Position numbers and translations under genes: made by a program
Part shown: one piece after another, positions 34,555 to 43,217 of the stretch
Layout of the letters: every line of letters begins with the position of its first letter
How positions within the stretch are numbered: position 1 is the first letter of the stretch
Notes under the pieces: model-generated
The model's input: only the letters and a program-made list of their open reading frames with translations
Database searches by the model: none
What the model was told of the DNA's origin: nothing
DNA from: Streptomyces humidus
Lineage (GTDB): Bacteria > Actinomycetota > Actinomycetes > Streptomycetales > Streptomycetaceae
Direction of reading: 5' to 3'
Assembly: GCF_014649655.1 (NCBI RefSeq)
Contig: NZ_BMTL01000038.1
Location: 1-64,000, forward strand
Length of the DNA: 64,000 nucleotides

Positions 34555-34990
34555 GCTCGTCGGCACCCGGTGCGGCCTGGTCGTCGCCAAGCGGTCGGCG
34601 TACTCCCTGGTCGCGTTCGCGGGCGTGGGCCTGATACCGGAGAGCGGGTCGACCGGGCTCGTGCCGACCTTGATGGGGCGCGGAGCGTCATGCGCACGGC
34701 GATCCGGGCGGACGGATACCGGCCTAAACGGCGGCCGAGTGGGGACTGACCTGCCAGGTCGTGGACGACGGGGCGTTCGGGGCAGCGGTGGACCACGTGA
34801 CCATGCGGCTGGCCGGGGGGCACGGGCCGGCGCTCGCGTACCGGCGCATCAAGCAGGCGTTGAACGGGGCCTCGCTGCCCTTGCTGCCCGTGCGCTGGAG
34901 CCGACCGCACCGGTCAGGGAACTGCCGTGCAGCCTGGACTTCGTGGAGGGCGTGACGACGTTCCGCGCGCGTCACGGTCCCGGTCCACCG
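34555..34990 (+). pseudogene. Enoyl-CoA hydratase/isomerase remnant, multiple frameshifts
   Basis: Three consecutive frames give the C-terminal half of a crotonase: AYSLVAFAGVGLIPESGST then GLVPTLMG (frame 1), LTCQVVDDGAFGAAVDHVT with IKQALNGASLP (frame 2), and LDFVEGVTTFRARHGP (frame 1 again). The order and spacing match PaaG/EchA proteins. The N-terminal half is missing. With the thioesterase remnant it suggests a decayed phenylacetate-like CoA segment. Confidence 0.7.
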
Positions 34991-35039
34991 GTACCTGAGC
35001 GACGGCACGCCGGCCTCGCCTCGCGCTCCCACCGCGGCG

Positions 35040-35056
35040 ATTCCGGTGGCCGGAAC
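35040..35056. promoter_or_regulatory. GTTCC-N7-GGAAC-like operator copy (nitroreductase-etf operon)
   Basis: ATTCCGGTGGCCGGAAC, first base differs from the consensus; 73 bp upstream of the nitroreductase ATG. Confidence 0.6.
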
Positions 35057-35128
35057 GGCCGGATGTCGCAGTGCTCGGAACCATCTAGCGTCGCCGACGG
35101 AATCCGTCGCGGCGGGCAAGGGAGCTCC

Positions 35129-35824
35129 ATGGACGTGAAGGACGCCGTACTCGCACGGCGGTCGGTTCGAGGCTTTCTCGACACACCTGTCGATCAGGCC
35201 GTTCTGGAAGGGGTGCTCAGCACCGCCTGCCGGGCGCCGTCGGGAGGCAATCTGCAGCCTTGGCGGCTGCATGTCCTCACGGGCAGTCCGCTGGACCAGC
35301 TCAAGAAGCTGATCTCGGACCGGCTCAAGGCCGGAGGGACTCCGGACGAACCCGAGTACCCGATCTATCCGTCACCGCTGTCGTCCCCGTACCGCGATCA
35401 CCGTTACCGCACCGGTGAGCAACTCTACGCGGCCCTCGGCATCGCACGAGACGACAAGGCCGGCCGCGCCCGCCAGTTCGCGCGCAACTTCGAGTTGTTC
35501 GGCGCGCCCGTCGGCCTCTTCTGTTACGTCGACCGCCAGATGGGCGCGGCACAGTGGTCGGACCTCGGGATGTACCTGCAGACGGTCATGCTGCTCCTGC
35601 AGGCCGAGGGTCTCGCGAGTTGTCCCCAGGAGGCCTGGTCGGTCTATCACCGCACCGTCGCCGAAGTGACCCAGCCACCGACGCATCACGTGCTCTTCTG
35701 CGGCATGGCCATCGGCTACGAGGACACAGCGCATCCCGTCAACCGGCTGCGCACCGAACGTGCCCCGCTCCGGGACGTCGCGGCGTTCCATGGCTGGCCC
35801 GAGGGGTCCGGCGCCGAGGGATGA
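35129..35824 (+). CDS. Nitroreductase-family flavoprotein
   Basis: 231 residues, ATG behind AAGGGAG. FMN-binding signature RRSVRGF near the N-terminus, CRAPSGGNLQPW (about 38-49), and C-terminal GMAIGYEDTAHPVNRL. Members reduce nitro groups, quinones or enoyl/flavin substrates with NAD(P)H. Under an island operator and 55 bp ahead of etfB, so it is likely cotranscribed with the electron transfer flavoprotein. Role in the aromatic pathway unknown: quinone reduction or reduction of a conjugated intermediate are options. Confidence 0.9.
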   Translation: MDVKDAVLARRSVRGFLDTPVDQAVLEGVLSTACRAPSGGNLQPWRLHVLTGSPLDQLKKLISDRLKAGGTPDEPEYPIYPSPLSSPYRDHRYRTGEQLYAALGIARDDKAGRARQFARNFELFGAPVGLFCYVDRQMGAAQWSDLGMYLQTVMLLLQAEGLASCPQEAWSVYHRTVAEVTQPPTHHVLFCGMAIGYEDTAHPVNRLRTERAPLRDVAAFHGWPEGSGAEG

Positions 35825-35879
35825 GTACGCCACGCACCGGGGTACACCCGCCGTGGAATATGAGTGGAAGGAACATGCT

Positions 35880-36668
35880 GTGAGCTTGAGGATCGTTGTC
35901 ACTGCGAAGTACGTGCCCGACGCCACTGGCGACCGGCACTTCGCCGATGACCTGACCGTCGACCGGGACGACGTGGACGGTCTGCTCTCCGAGCTGGACG
36001 AGTACGCGGTCGAGCAGGCGCTGCGGATCTCCGAGAACGCGGGCGACGACGTGGAGATCACCGTGTTGACGGTGGGGCCGCAGGACGCCAAGGACGCGCT
36101 GCGCAAGGCGCTGTCGATGGGTGCGGACAAGGCGATCCACGTGGAGGACGACGACCTGCACGGCACGGACGCGATCGGCACCTCGCTGGTGCTGGCGAGG
36201 GCGATCGAGAAGGCCGGCTTCGACCTGGTGGTCTCCGGCATGGCTTCCACCGACGGCACGGCGGGCGTTGTTCCGGCGCTGCTGGCGGAGCGGTTGGGAG
36301 TGCCGCAGGTGACCCTGCTGTCCGAGGTGAGCGTGGAGGACGGAGTCGTGAAGGGCCGCCGGGACGGGGATGCCGCGTCCGAGCAGCTGGAGGCGTCCCT
36401 GCCGGCGGTGGTGTCGGTGACCGACCAGTCGGGTGAGGCGCGTTACCCGTCGTTCAAGGGCATCATGGCGGCGAAGAAGAAGCCGGTCGAGTCGTGGGAC
36501 CTGTCCGACCTGGAGATCGACGCCGAGGAGGTCGGTCTGGCGGGTGCCTGGACGAAGGTCGAGGCGGCGGCCGAGCGTCCGGCGCGGACCGCGGGCACGA
36601 TCGTCAAGGACGAGGGCGAGGCCGGCAAGCAGCTCGCCGAGTTCCTCGCGAGCCAGAAGTTCATCTGA
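35880..36668 (+). CDS. etfB: Electron transfer flavoprotein beta subunit
   Basis: 262 residues, GTG start with AAGGA upstream. Typical EtfB: IVVTAKYVPDATGD at the N-terminus, SMGADKAIHVEDDD, VVSGMASTDGTAGVVPALLAE and the C-terminal FKGIMAAKKKPVESW, which carries the recognition loop for dehydrogenases. With EtfA it takes electrons from the acyl-CoA dehydrogenases at 20902-23243 (and 50948) and delivers them to the membrane quinone oxidoreductase. Confidence 0.96.
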   Translation: MSLRIVVTAKYVPDATGDRHFADDLTVDRDDVDGLLSELDEYAVEQALRISENAGDDVEITVLTVGPQDAKDALRKALSMGADKAIHVEDDDLHGTDAIGTSLVLARAIEKAGFDLVVSGMASTDGTAGVVPALLAERLGVPQVTLLSEVSVEDGVVKGRRDGDAASEQLEASLPAVVSVTDQSGEARYPSFKGIMAAKKKPVESWDLSDLEIDAEEVGLAGAWTKVEAAAERPARTAGTIVKDEGEAGKQLAEFLASQKFI

Positions 36669-36704
36669 TCCAACAGGGCCTGACCTCAGAGGAGTTGCTG
36701 TCCC

Positions 36705-37667
36705 ATGGCTGAAGTTCTCGTCTACGTCGACCACGTAGACGGTGCCGTCCGCAAGCCCACCCTGGAGCTGCTGACCCTGGCCTGCCGCCTTGGCGAGCCG
36801 GTCGCCGTCGCGCTGGGCGCCGGCGCGGAGAGCACCGCGAGCGTGCTGGCCGAGCACGGCGCGACCCGGGTCCTGACGCACGAGGCGTCCGAGTACGCCG
36901 ACTACCTGGTGGTGCCGAAGGTGGACGCCCTGCAGGCCGCCTACCAGGCCGTCTCCCCGGCCGCCGTGCTCATCCCGTCCTCCGCCGAGGGCAAGGAGAT
37001 CGCCGCCCGGCTCGCTTTGCGCATCACCTCCGGCATCCTCACCGACGCCGTCGACCTGGAGGCCGGCGACGAGGGCCCGGTGGCCACCCAGTCGGTGTTC
37101 GCCGCCTCCTTCACCACCAAGTCGCGCATCGCCAAGGGCACCCCGGTCATCACGGTCAAGCCCAACTCCGCCGCGGTGGAGGCGGCCCCGGCCGCCGGCG
37201 CGGTCGAGGCCTTGACGGTGTCGTTCTCGGAGCAGGCCAGCGGCACGAAGGTCACCGGCCGCACCCCGCGCGAGTCGACCGGGCGTCCGGAGCTGACCGA
37301 GGCCGCGATCGTGGTCTCCGGCGGCCGTGGCGTCAACGGCGCCGAGAACTTCCCACTCATCGAGGCCCTCGCCGACTCCCTCGGTGCGGCCGTGGGTGCC
37401 TCCCGGGCGGCGGTGGACGCGGGCTGGTACCCGCACACCAACCAGGTCGGCCAGACCGGCAAGAGCGTGTCGCCGCAGCTGTACATCGCCAACGGCATCT
37501 CCGGCGCCATCCAGCACCGGGCCGGCATGCAGACCTCCAAGACCATCGTGGCGGTCAACAAGGACCCAGAGGCCCCGATCTTCGACCTGGTCGACTATGG
37601 CGTGGTCGGCGACCTCTTCGACGTCGTCCCCCAGCTCACCGAGGAGATCAACACCCGCAGAGGGTAA
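36705..37667 (+). CDS. etfA: Electron transfer flavoprotein alpha subunit
   Basis: 320 residues. C-terminal FAD-binding domain is intact: VVSGGRGVNGAENF, HTNQVGQTGKSVSPQLYIA, GISGAIQHRAGM and AVNKDPEAPIFD. Partner of EtfB, 36 bp downstream of it. A second, presumably housekeeping, etf pair would be expected elsewhere in the genome; this pair appears dedicated to the island because of its operon context. Confidence 0.96.
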   Translation: MAEVLVYVDHVDGAVRKPTLELLTLACRLGEPVAVALGAGAESTASVLAEHGATRVLTHEASEYADYLVVPKVDALQAAYQAVSPAAVLIPSSAEGKEIAARLALRITSGILTDAVDLEAGDEGPVATQSVFAASFTTKSRIAKGTPVITVKPNSAAVEAAPAAGAVEALTVSFSEQASGTKVTGRTPRESTGRPELTEAAIVVSGGRGVNGAENFPLIEALADSLGAAVGASRAAVDAGWYPHTNQVGQTGKSVSPQLYIANGISGAIQHRAGMQTSKTIVAVNKDPEAPIFDLVDYGVVGDLFDVVPQLTEEINTRRG

Positions 37668-37750
37668 AGGGGAAGGCCTCCCCAACCGGCGTTCGGTGCA
37701 GGGAGCTCGCCGGCCGGTCGAGCTCGGCCACGAGAAAGCGTGCCGCAGTC

Positions 37751-37900
37751 GCGTTCGTCGACCACGGCCCGGCCAGGTCCAGGGAGGTGGTGGCAGCCCT
37801 GCTGCGGCCCGGCAAGGCGGGCTCCAGCACCGCCGCCGACCACATCGAAACCACCCAACTCGCCTTGACCCAACTGCCCAGACGTCTGCGGCGGCTACAG
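37751..37900 (+). pseudogene. IS1380-family transposase fragment
   Basis: One open frame reads AFVDHGPARSREVVAALLRPG then KAGSSTAADHIETTQLALTQLP, which matches the conserved LLRPGNAGSNTAADH block of IS1380 transposases. Only about 50 residues remain; no ends visible. Confidence 0.75.
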
Positions 37901-38038
37901 CAAATGCTGACTCGACCCCGTTGGTCGCCGGATTGTCCAGGGGCTCGTCACGATGCGCCGTCAACCTGGCGGTCGGCCGGTCGTGCCCGGGTGGCGGGCC
38001 TTCGGCGGCTGTCGGCATCTGCGGGGCGGGCCTGGGCG

Positions 38039-38185
38039 TCAGTCGAGATGCACGTTGAGCCAGTGCATGGCGTCCAGTGCGAGGCTCACGTTGGCCCCTT
38101 GCCGGTCGAGTGTCGTGGGGAGGAGCTGTTCGGCACGGCGAATGCGCTGGAGGACCGTGTTGCGGTGGGTGTGGAATCGCGCCAT
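38039..38185 (-). pseudogene. C-terminal HTH remnant of a PucR-family regulator
   Basis: Reads FHTHRNTVLQRIRRAEQLLP followed by LALDAMHWLNVHLD and a stop: the C-terminal helix-turn-helix of PucR/CdaR-type activators (xxxHRNTVxxRxxRxEExL). The rest of the protein is missing; at 38184 the sequence passes into an oppositely oriented carboxyltransferase fragment. Confidence 0.65.
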
Positions 38186-39390
38186 GCCGAACACCCCTCT
38201 GCAGTTCATCGGCATCGGGCTGCGCTTCATCTCCTGGGAAGTCGCCCACCCCGAGTTCATGCAACTGGTCTACGACCGGCTGGTGGCCAACGGGGTCACC
38301 CGGTACGTCGTCCTGGACCCCATGCACGACATGGACGCCGTACGCGAGTCCGCCCGCATGATCCGAGCAGCTGGGGCCACCGAGATCGTCGGAGCACTGA
38401 CCTTCACTGTCAGCGACGTCCACGACGACGCCCACTACGCCTCGCTCGCGGCGCAGATGACCGACTGCCCGGACATCGACCGGGTCTACATCAAGGATCC
38501 TGGGGGGCTGCTGACGTCGGAACGCGCCGCCACACTGATCCCGGCAGTCCTGGGCAACCTCGCCGGCACACCGCTGGAGCTGCACTCCCACTGCACGATA
38601 GGTCTGCCCGGCCTGACCTACCTCAAGGCCGCCGACCTGGGCGTACAGGCCCTCCAGGTGGCCTGCGGGGCTCTTGCGGGCGGCACGTCCCTGCCCAACG
38701 CCCAGCAGGTCGTGGCCAATCTGCGCGAAATCGGCCACACCGTGGACGTCGACGACCGGCTGCTGGGCGTGGTCGCCGACTACTTCGACGGCATGGCGGC
38801 GGCCGAGGGGCTGCCCGTCGGTGGTCCCCGGGACTACGACGCCGCGTTCATGCGCCACCAGGTGGCCGGCGGTGTGATGACCACCCTGCACCGGCAGCTC
38901 GACGAACTCGGTTTCAGTGACCGCTTCGACGCGGTCATCGAGGAGGTGACCCGGGTCCGCGCCGAACTCGGCCACCCCATCATGGTCACCCCGTTCCCGC
39001 AGATGGTGTGCACGCAGCCTCTACAACGTCATCGGCGCCGAACGCTACGAGAACGTCTCCGACCCGGTGATCCGGTACGTGCTGGGCAGCTTCGGCCGCC
39101 CCACCGCCCCCGTGGACCCGCAGGTCGCCGACCGCCTCCTGGGCCGCCCCCGGGCGAAGGAACTCGCCGCCGAACCGCCCCCGCCCACCGTCGCGGAACT
39201 GCGCCGGCGCTTCCCCCGCGGCATCAGCGACGAGGAACTGCTCCTGCAGGCCACGATGCCGGCCGAGCAGGTGGACGCCATGGTGGCCGCCGGTCCGGCT
39301 CGGCGGCACTACAACCCGGCAACCCCCGAACTGAGACTGGACCGGCCCGACTTCCGACTGGAGCTGCACCGTGACCGCCGAACCGGCTGA
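38184..39390 (+). pseudogene. PYC/OADA carboxyltransferase-domain protein, N-truncated and frameshifted
   Basis: From MPNTPLQFIGIGLRFISWEV it follows the HMGL-like TIM barrel of pyruvate carboxylase / oxaloacetate decarboxylase alpha: DPMHDMDAV, VYIKDPGGLL with the catalytic Lys, LELHSHCTIGLPGL with two metal His, and MRHQVAGGVMTTL. The first about 70-100 residues, including the TxRDG metal site, are missing. A frameshift at about 39010 (after TPFPQMVCT) moves the end (LYNVIGAERYENVSDPVIRYVL) to another frame. There is no biotinyl domain. Adjacent BioY remnant suggests a biotin-linked function once. Confidence 0.8.
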
Positions 39391-40204
39391 CGAGGCCGCC
39401 GACCTGACCGACCGTCTGTGGGCCGTCCGCGGCGTCGTCTTCGACATGGACGGCACGCTCGTCCTGGGCGACCGACGCAACCACGGGCTCACCCCTCTCC
39501 CAGGGTCCTGGAAGTCACCGCCGTCCTCACCGCCCGCGGCCTGCCCTGGGTCACCTTCACCAACGGCACCACCCGCACCCCGGAGGCCTACGCCGAGACG
39601 CTGGCCGCATCGGGTTCGACCTGCCGGACGACGCCATGCTCACCCCCGCGACCAGCGCCGTCGACCACTGCCCGGCCATGGGGCACCGCAGCGCGGTGGT
39701 GCTCGGCGGCGATGGCCTGAAGGAGCCGCTGCGCCAAGCGGGCATCGAGATCGTCGAGGCCAAAGGCAAGCCGGAGGCCGACGCCGTACTCGTCGGCTGG
39801 TACCGCGAGTTCACCATGGACGACCTGGAAGCCGCCTGTCATGCCGTCTTCGGCGGCGCCATCCTGTACAGCAGTTCGCAGTCGGTGTTCTTCGCCAGCG
39901 CCGACGGTCGGGCACTGGGCACCTCCCGAGCCATCTGCGCCATGATCAGCAGTGTCACGGGTGTCACCGAACAGGTCGTGGGCAAGCCCTCGCTGACCGG
40001 CCTGCGCTGCGCCGCGCGCCGTCTGGGCGTCGCCCCGCAACACCTCGCTGTCGTCGGAGACGACCCGGAATTGGAGATGGCCATGGCCCGGCGTGCCGGC
40101 GCTCTCGGCATCGCCGTAACCACGGCATCCACGCGGCGAACCACTTCGCCACGCTGCCCACGGAGCAGCGCCGCATCTCACCGTCGAGGGTGTGGGCGGG
40201 CTGA
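39371..40204 (+). pseudogene. HAD-superfamily (NagD-like) phosphatase, three frameshifts
   Basis: Starts MTAEPADEAADLTDRLWAV with the HAD motif VVFDMDGTLVLGD, then changes frame at about 39500 (VTAVLTARGLPWVTFTNGTTR, motif II), at about 39615 (DDAMLTPATSAV through VVGKPSLTGL to LAVVGDDPELEMAMA, motif IV) and again at about 40125 (GIHAANHFATLP). All conserved HAD blocks are present in order, so decay is recent or the read is poor. Start overlaps the end of the carboxyltransferase remnant. Confidence 0.8.
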
Positions 40205-40259
40205 CCACCCTGTTGCCCGCCGTTCGCTCCCACCCCATCGAGAACGGATCCGTACCGGC

Positions 40260-40620
40260 ATGACCACCACGACCGCCTCCCTGCGACCGAGCGCCCATCC
40301 CGGAGTCCTTGCCGACCTCGTCCCCGGATCCTCCCTCCTGCGGGACACTCTTCTCGTAGTCGGCGGCGCGGGCCTCACCGGCCTCTGCGCCCAGGTCTCC
40401 CTGCACACACCGCTCAGCCCCGTGCCCTTCGCCCTCCAGACCCTCGCGGTCCTGCTGGTCGGCACCGCGCTCGGTACCGTTCGCGGGGCGGCGGCCATGC
40501 TGCTCTATCTCGCCGCCGGTGCCGCCGGAGTGCCCTGGTTCGCCCATCACACCCACGGCCTGGGCGGCCCCGGCTTCGGCTATGTCGTCGGTTTCGTCCT
40601 TGCCGCCGTCCTCGGGCAGA
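40260..40620 (+). pseudogene. bioY: BioY biotin transporter, C-terminally truncated
   Basis: About 120 residues with BioY features: LLVVGGAGLTGLCAQVSLHTP, PLSPVPFALQTLAVLLVGTAL and AAMLLYLAAGAAGVPWFA, several hydrophobic helices. It is cut after GYVVGFVLAAVLGQ, where the frame passes into unrelated sequence and stops at 40895. A normal BioY is about 190 residues with six helices. BioY is the substrate-binding membrane unit of the biotin ECF importer. Confidence 0.8.
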
Positions 40621-41072
40621 CAGAAGATGTGAACTCCCGCAACTGCCCAACGACGGGCAGGACTTACTTGAGCACCACTCAAGGGTTCCTGCGGACGCCC
40701 ATGAACTCGTCGAGGCACCGAGATTTCCAGTTCGGCCTTGGTGACAGCGAGCCGGCCAAGGCTGCGCTGATGCCGACGCCGAGGAACGGCAGGTCCGCGG
40801 CGCACTGGATGTTGCGAGAGAGCCGGTTGCCGCGCGAGGCGGCGGGGCCCCGGCTCCGTAGCCTGCTTTCCGCCCCTCTCCTGGACGGCCTCTGACGCTC
40901 GGCAGGTCGATCTCTGCCAGGAACTGCCAGCCCCGGGCCATCTCGCATCAGCCGTCCTGCCTGATGATGTTTCCGCAGGGCATGATCGCGAAAGGTATGC
41001 ACCGCCAACAGCGAAGGATCTGCTGGTGAGCTCCCTGCCCCCGGCGGCCGACCACAACCACTCAGCGCCTGT
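40621..41072. other. Unassigned sequence after the bioY break
   Basis: About 450 bp starting abruptly at the bioY truncation. No frame on either strand has a domain I recognise, and I see no inverted repeat marking an insertion. Probably the far side of a deletion or rearrangement. Confidence 0.35.
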
Positions 41073-42780
41073 TCAGCGGCTCGCCGGTCCGACTGCCCGC
41101 CGCGCCGCCCCCATGCCCGATGCGAACCAGCATGTGACTTCACACCGTCCACAGCTGCCGACGGCCCCGCGCGACCACGTCCGCCCGTACCGTGCGGCCG
41201 CTGCCGCGAGATCGGGGACGTGTCGCTCGCCCAGGGTCTCCACCCCGAAGGGCGCAAGGAGCATCGCGGCGGTGTCCGCTTCCTCCAGTCCCACCGCGAC
41301 GTGCAGGGCGGCAGTGAAGAGTGGAGCGGCCGCTTCGCCCGAACCGCGATGCTTCCAGATCGGGGCGAGCGACCGGGCGAGCGTACGCGCCAGCTCCAAC
41401 TCCCCGGTGTCCAGGTGGCCCTGGAGTTCTCGCAGGGCTCCCTCGGAGCCGGCCTCGGCGCGTGCCGCGAACGAGCGTTGCCGGGGCCAGAGCACCACTG
41501 CGGCCCGCCGGTACCAGCGGTCCAGGGTGTTGCCGTAGTTGCCCATGTAGCCCTCGTACTCGGACTGGTAGGGCGTGAGGTCCTTGTTCTCGGTGGTGGC
41601 GCACACCTCGGCGTAAGAGACGGGCAGGGAGATCTGCTCACCGTCGGCGCCGTCGGGGCGGGTCCACCAGTCGAGGGTGATCTCGTCGTCGATCAGGTCG
41701 CCCAGCTCGTAGTCGGAGAAGTCGCCACTGCGGCGGCGCTCGGCCCCGGGCTCCCCGTCGGGGTCGAGGAGGCACTCACCCTCGCACTCCTCGTCCTCGC
41801 AGCCGTCGAAGTGCTCGACATCGCCGTGGTAGTCGTAGCGGTCGTAGGGCGGTACGGCGTCCCAAGTCTCCTTCACCTCGGCCAATGCGAGGACCGCCTC
41901 GCAGCCTGCCTGCCCTGCGGCCTGGCGGAGCCGGGTGGCACGCGTGGCGTCGGCACCCTTGAGGCGGTCCCAGTCCAGGCCACGCTGGGTGTACTCGTGG
42001 TCGAGAAGGTACACGAGGCGGTTCGGGGGCGCCGTTTTCTGACTGCCGTAGGCGTAGCGCTCTTCGGCCGGCTCGGTGAAGTGTTCGGTCAGGCAGTGGG
42101 CCAGGTCGGCGGCCGGGCCACCGCCGTCCGCCGGCCGGGCGGGTGCGTTCGGCGAGGAGGTTCATGGTGAGGGTGACGCGGTAGCCGGACTTGACGGGCT
42201 TGACCTCGTGCAGGCAGTCCGCGTAGAAGGCAGCGAAGGTCAGCTTCTCCCGGGACGCCTGGTGGACGACGCTCCGGCCGGCGTGGGAGACGACGAGTTC
42301 GCCGCCGGTGTGGTGCGAGGGCAGCGAGACCACCAGGGTGCCCACCATGGAGTCGTCCTTCTCGGAGTCCTGGTGCGGCAGGAAGAACTGGCCCTTGCCG
42401 TAGACGAGCAGCGCGTGCGGTTCGGCCCGCAGGACGGTGGTGGGCGGCAGACCGAGCGCGGTACGGACGCCGTCGAGGACGCCGCTCAGGGTGCGGTCCC
42501 AGTCGGGGCCGCCCAGGGTGATCCGGTCCGGGGTGATCTCCCAGGTATCGCGCACGCTGGTGTCGGCCAGGGTCTGCTCACCGCGGCCGAAGCGGGCCTG
42601 CCGGGCCTGCGCGATCAGCTTCTTGGTGACCGGAGCGCGCAACGGCAGGGGCAGCACCCCGACGCCGTCGACCTCGATCCGCAGCGCGCGGGCGGACATC
42701 TCGATGCGGGTGCTGAAGTCCCCGCATCGCTCCGAGGCATCGAGCAGCTTCGCCAGTTGCTTTCGTGCTCCGTGTCCCAT
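41073..42780 (-). pseudogene. 2OG-Fe(II) oxygenase (prolyl-4-hydroxylase-like), frameshifted
   Basis: The N-terminal half (ATG 42780, MGHGARKQLAKLLDASE) has the iron and 2-oxoglutarate ligands: FLPHQDSEKDD (HxD), LHEVKPVKSGYRVTLTMN (distal His and Arg). Near 42115-42155 the frame breaks. The second half, open from about 42120 to 41073, gives YAYGSQKTAPPNRLVYLLDH and the acidic FDGCEDEECEGECL, consistent with one protein of about 565 residues. Single shift in a C/G-rich run; a sequencing error is plausible, in which case this is an intact oxygenase of unknown substrate. No functional link to neighbours. Confidence 0.75.
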
Positions 42781-43217
42781 GGTGTTTCGTTCCCCTGGTC
42801 GGCAGCGTGCCATTCCCTCTGTCCCGGAAACCCTAGCGCTGCTGGAAGTCCCTGTTCTCAGATGGCAGAACGGCCTTGACATTCGGGGCACCCGCGCAGG
42901 TTCAGGGAAGGCCCGGGACCGGTGGGGCGTTCAGCGGGGTGATCAAGGGGGCGGTTCTGTTCCCTGTGGAGATCGACCTCAGCCGGATCTCAGGCGGTAC
43001 CCCATCCCGGTGCCTACACGCGGGGATGTCGTGCGGCGAGCTCTCTGAGCGGCCGCGCCGACGAACAGCCCGGCTTGCGGCGGCGGGAATCCCGGATCGC
43101 CAAGGACGACTGACGGGCGCCGCCCGCCACCAGTCGTGCGAGCCGCACCTCTGGCCGGCTGCTCACGTCATCGTCCGTCGCGCCGTTCCGGTCCGTCGGG
43201 GCTCCATCCCTTGAGGT
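42781..43217. other. Divergent intergenic region, 2OG oxygenase / KAP NTPase
   Basis: About 440 bp between two divergent genes; it must contain both promoters, but I see no clear element. A plus-strand frame at 42876-43214 has no recognisable domain. Confidence 0.35.

Noticed and set aside
37672..37686. GGGGAAGGCCTCCCC as a terminator after etfA
   Set aside because: Only a 5-bp stem; too weak to call.
43188..43204. GTTCCGGTCCGTCGGGG as another island operator
   Set aside because: The right arm does not match GGAAC; three mismatches in the arm.
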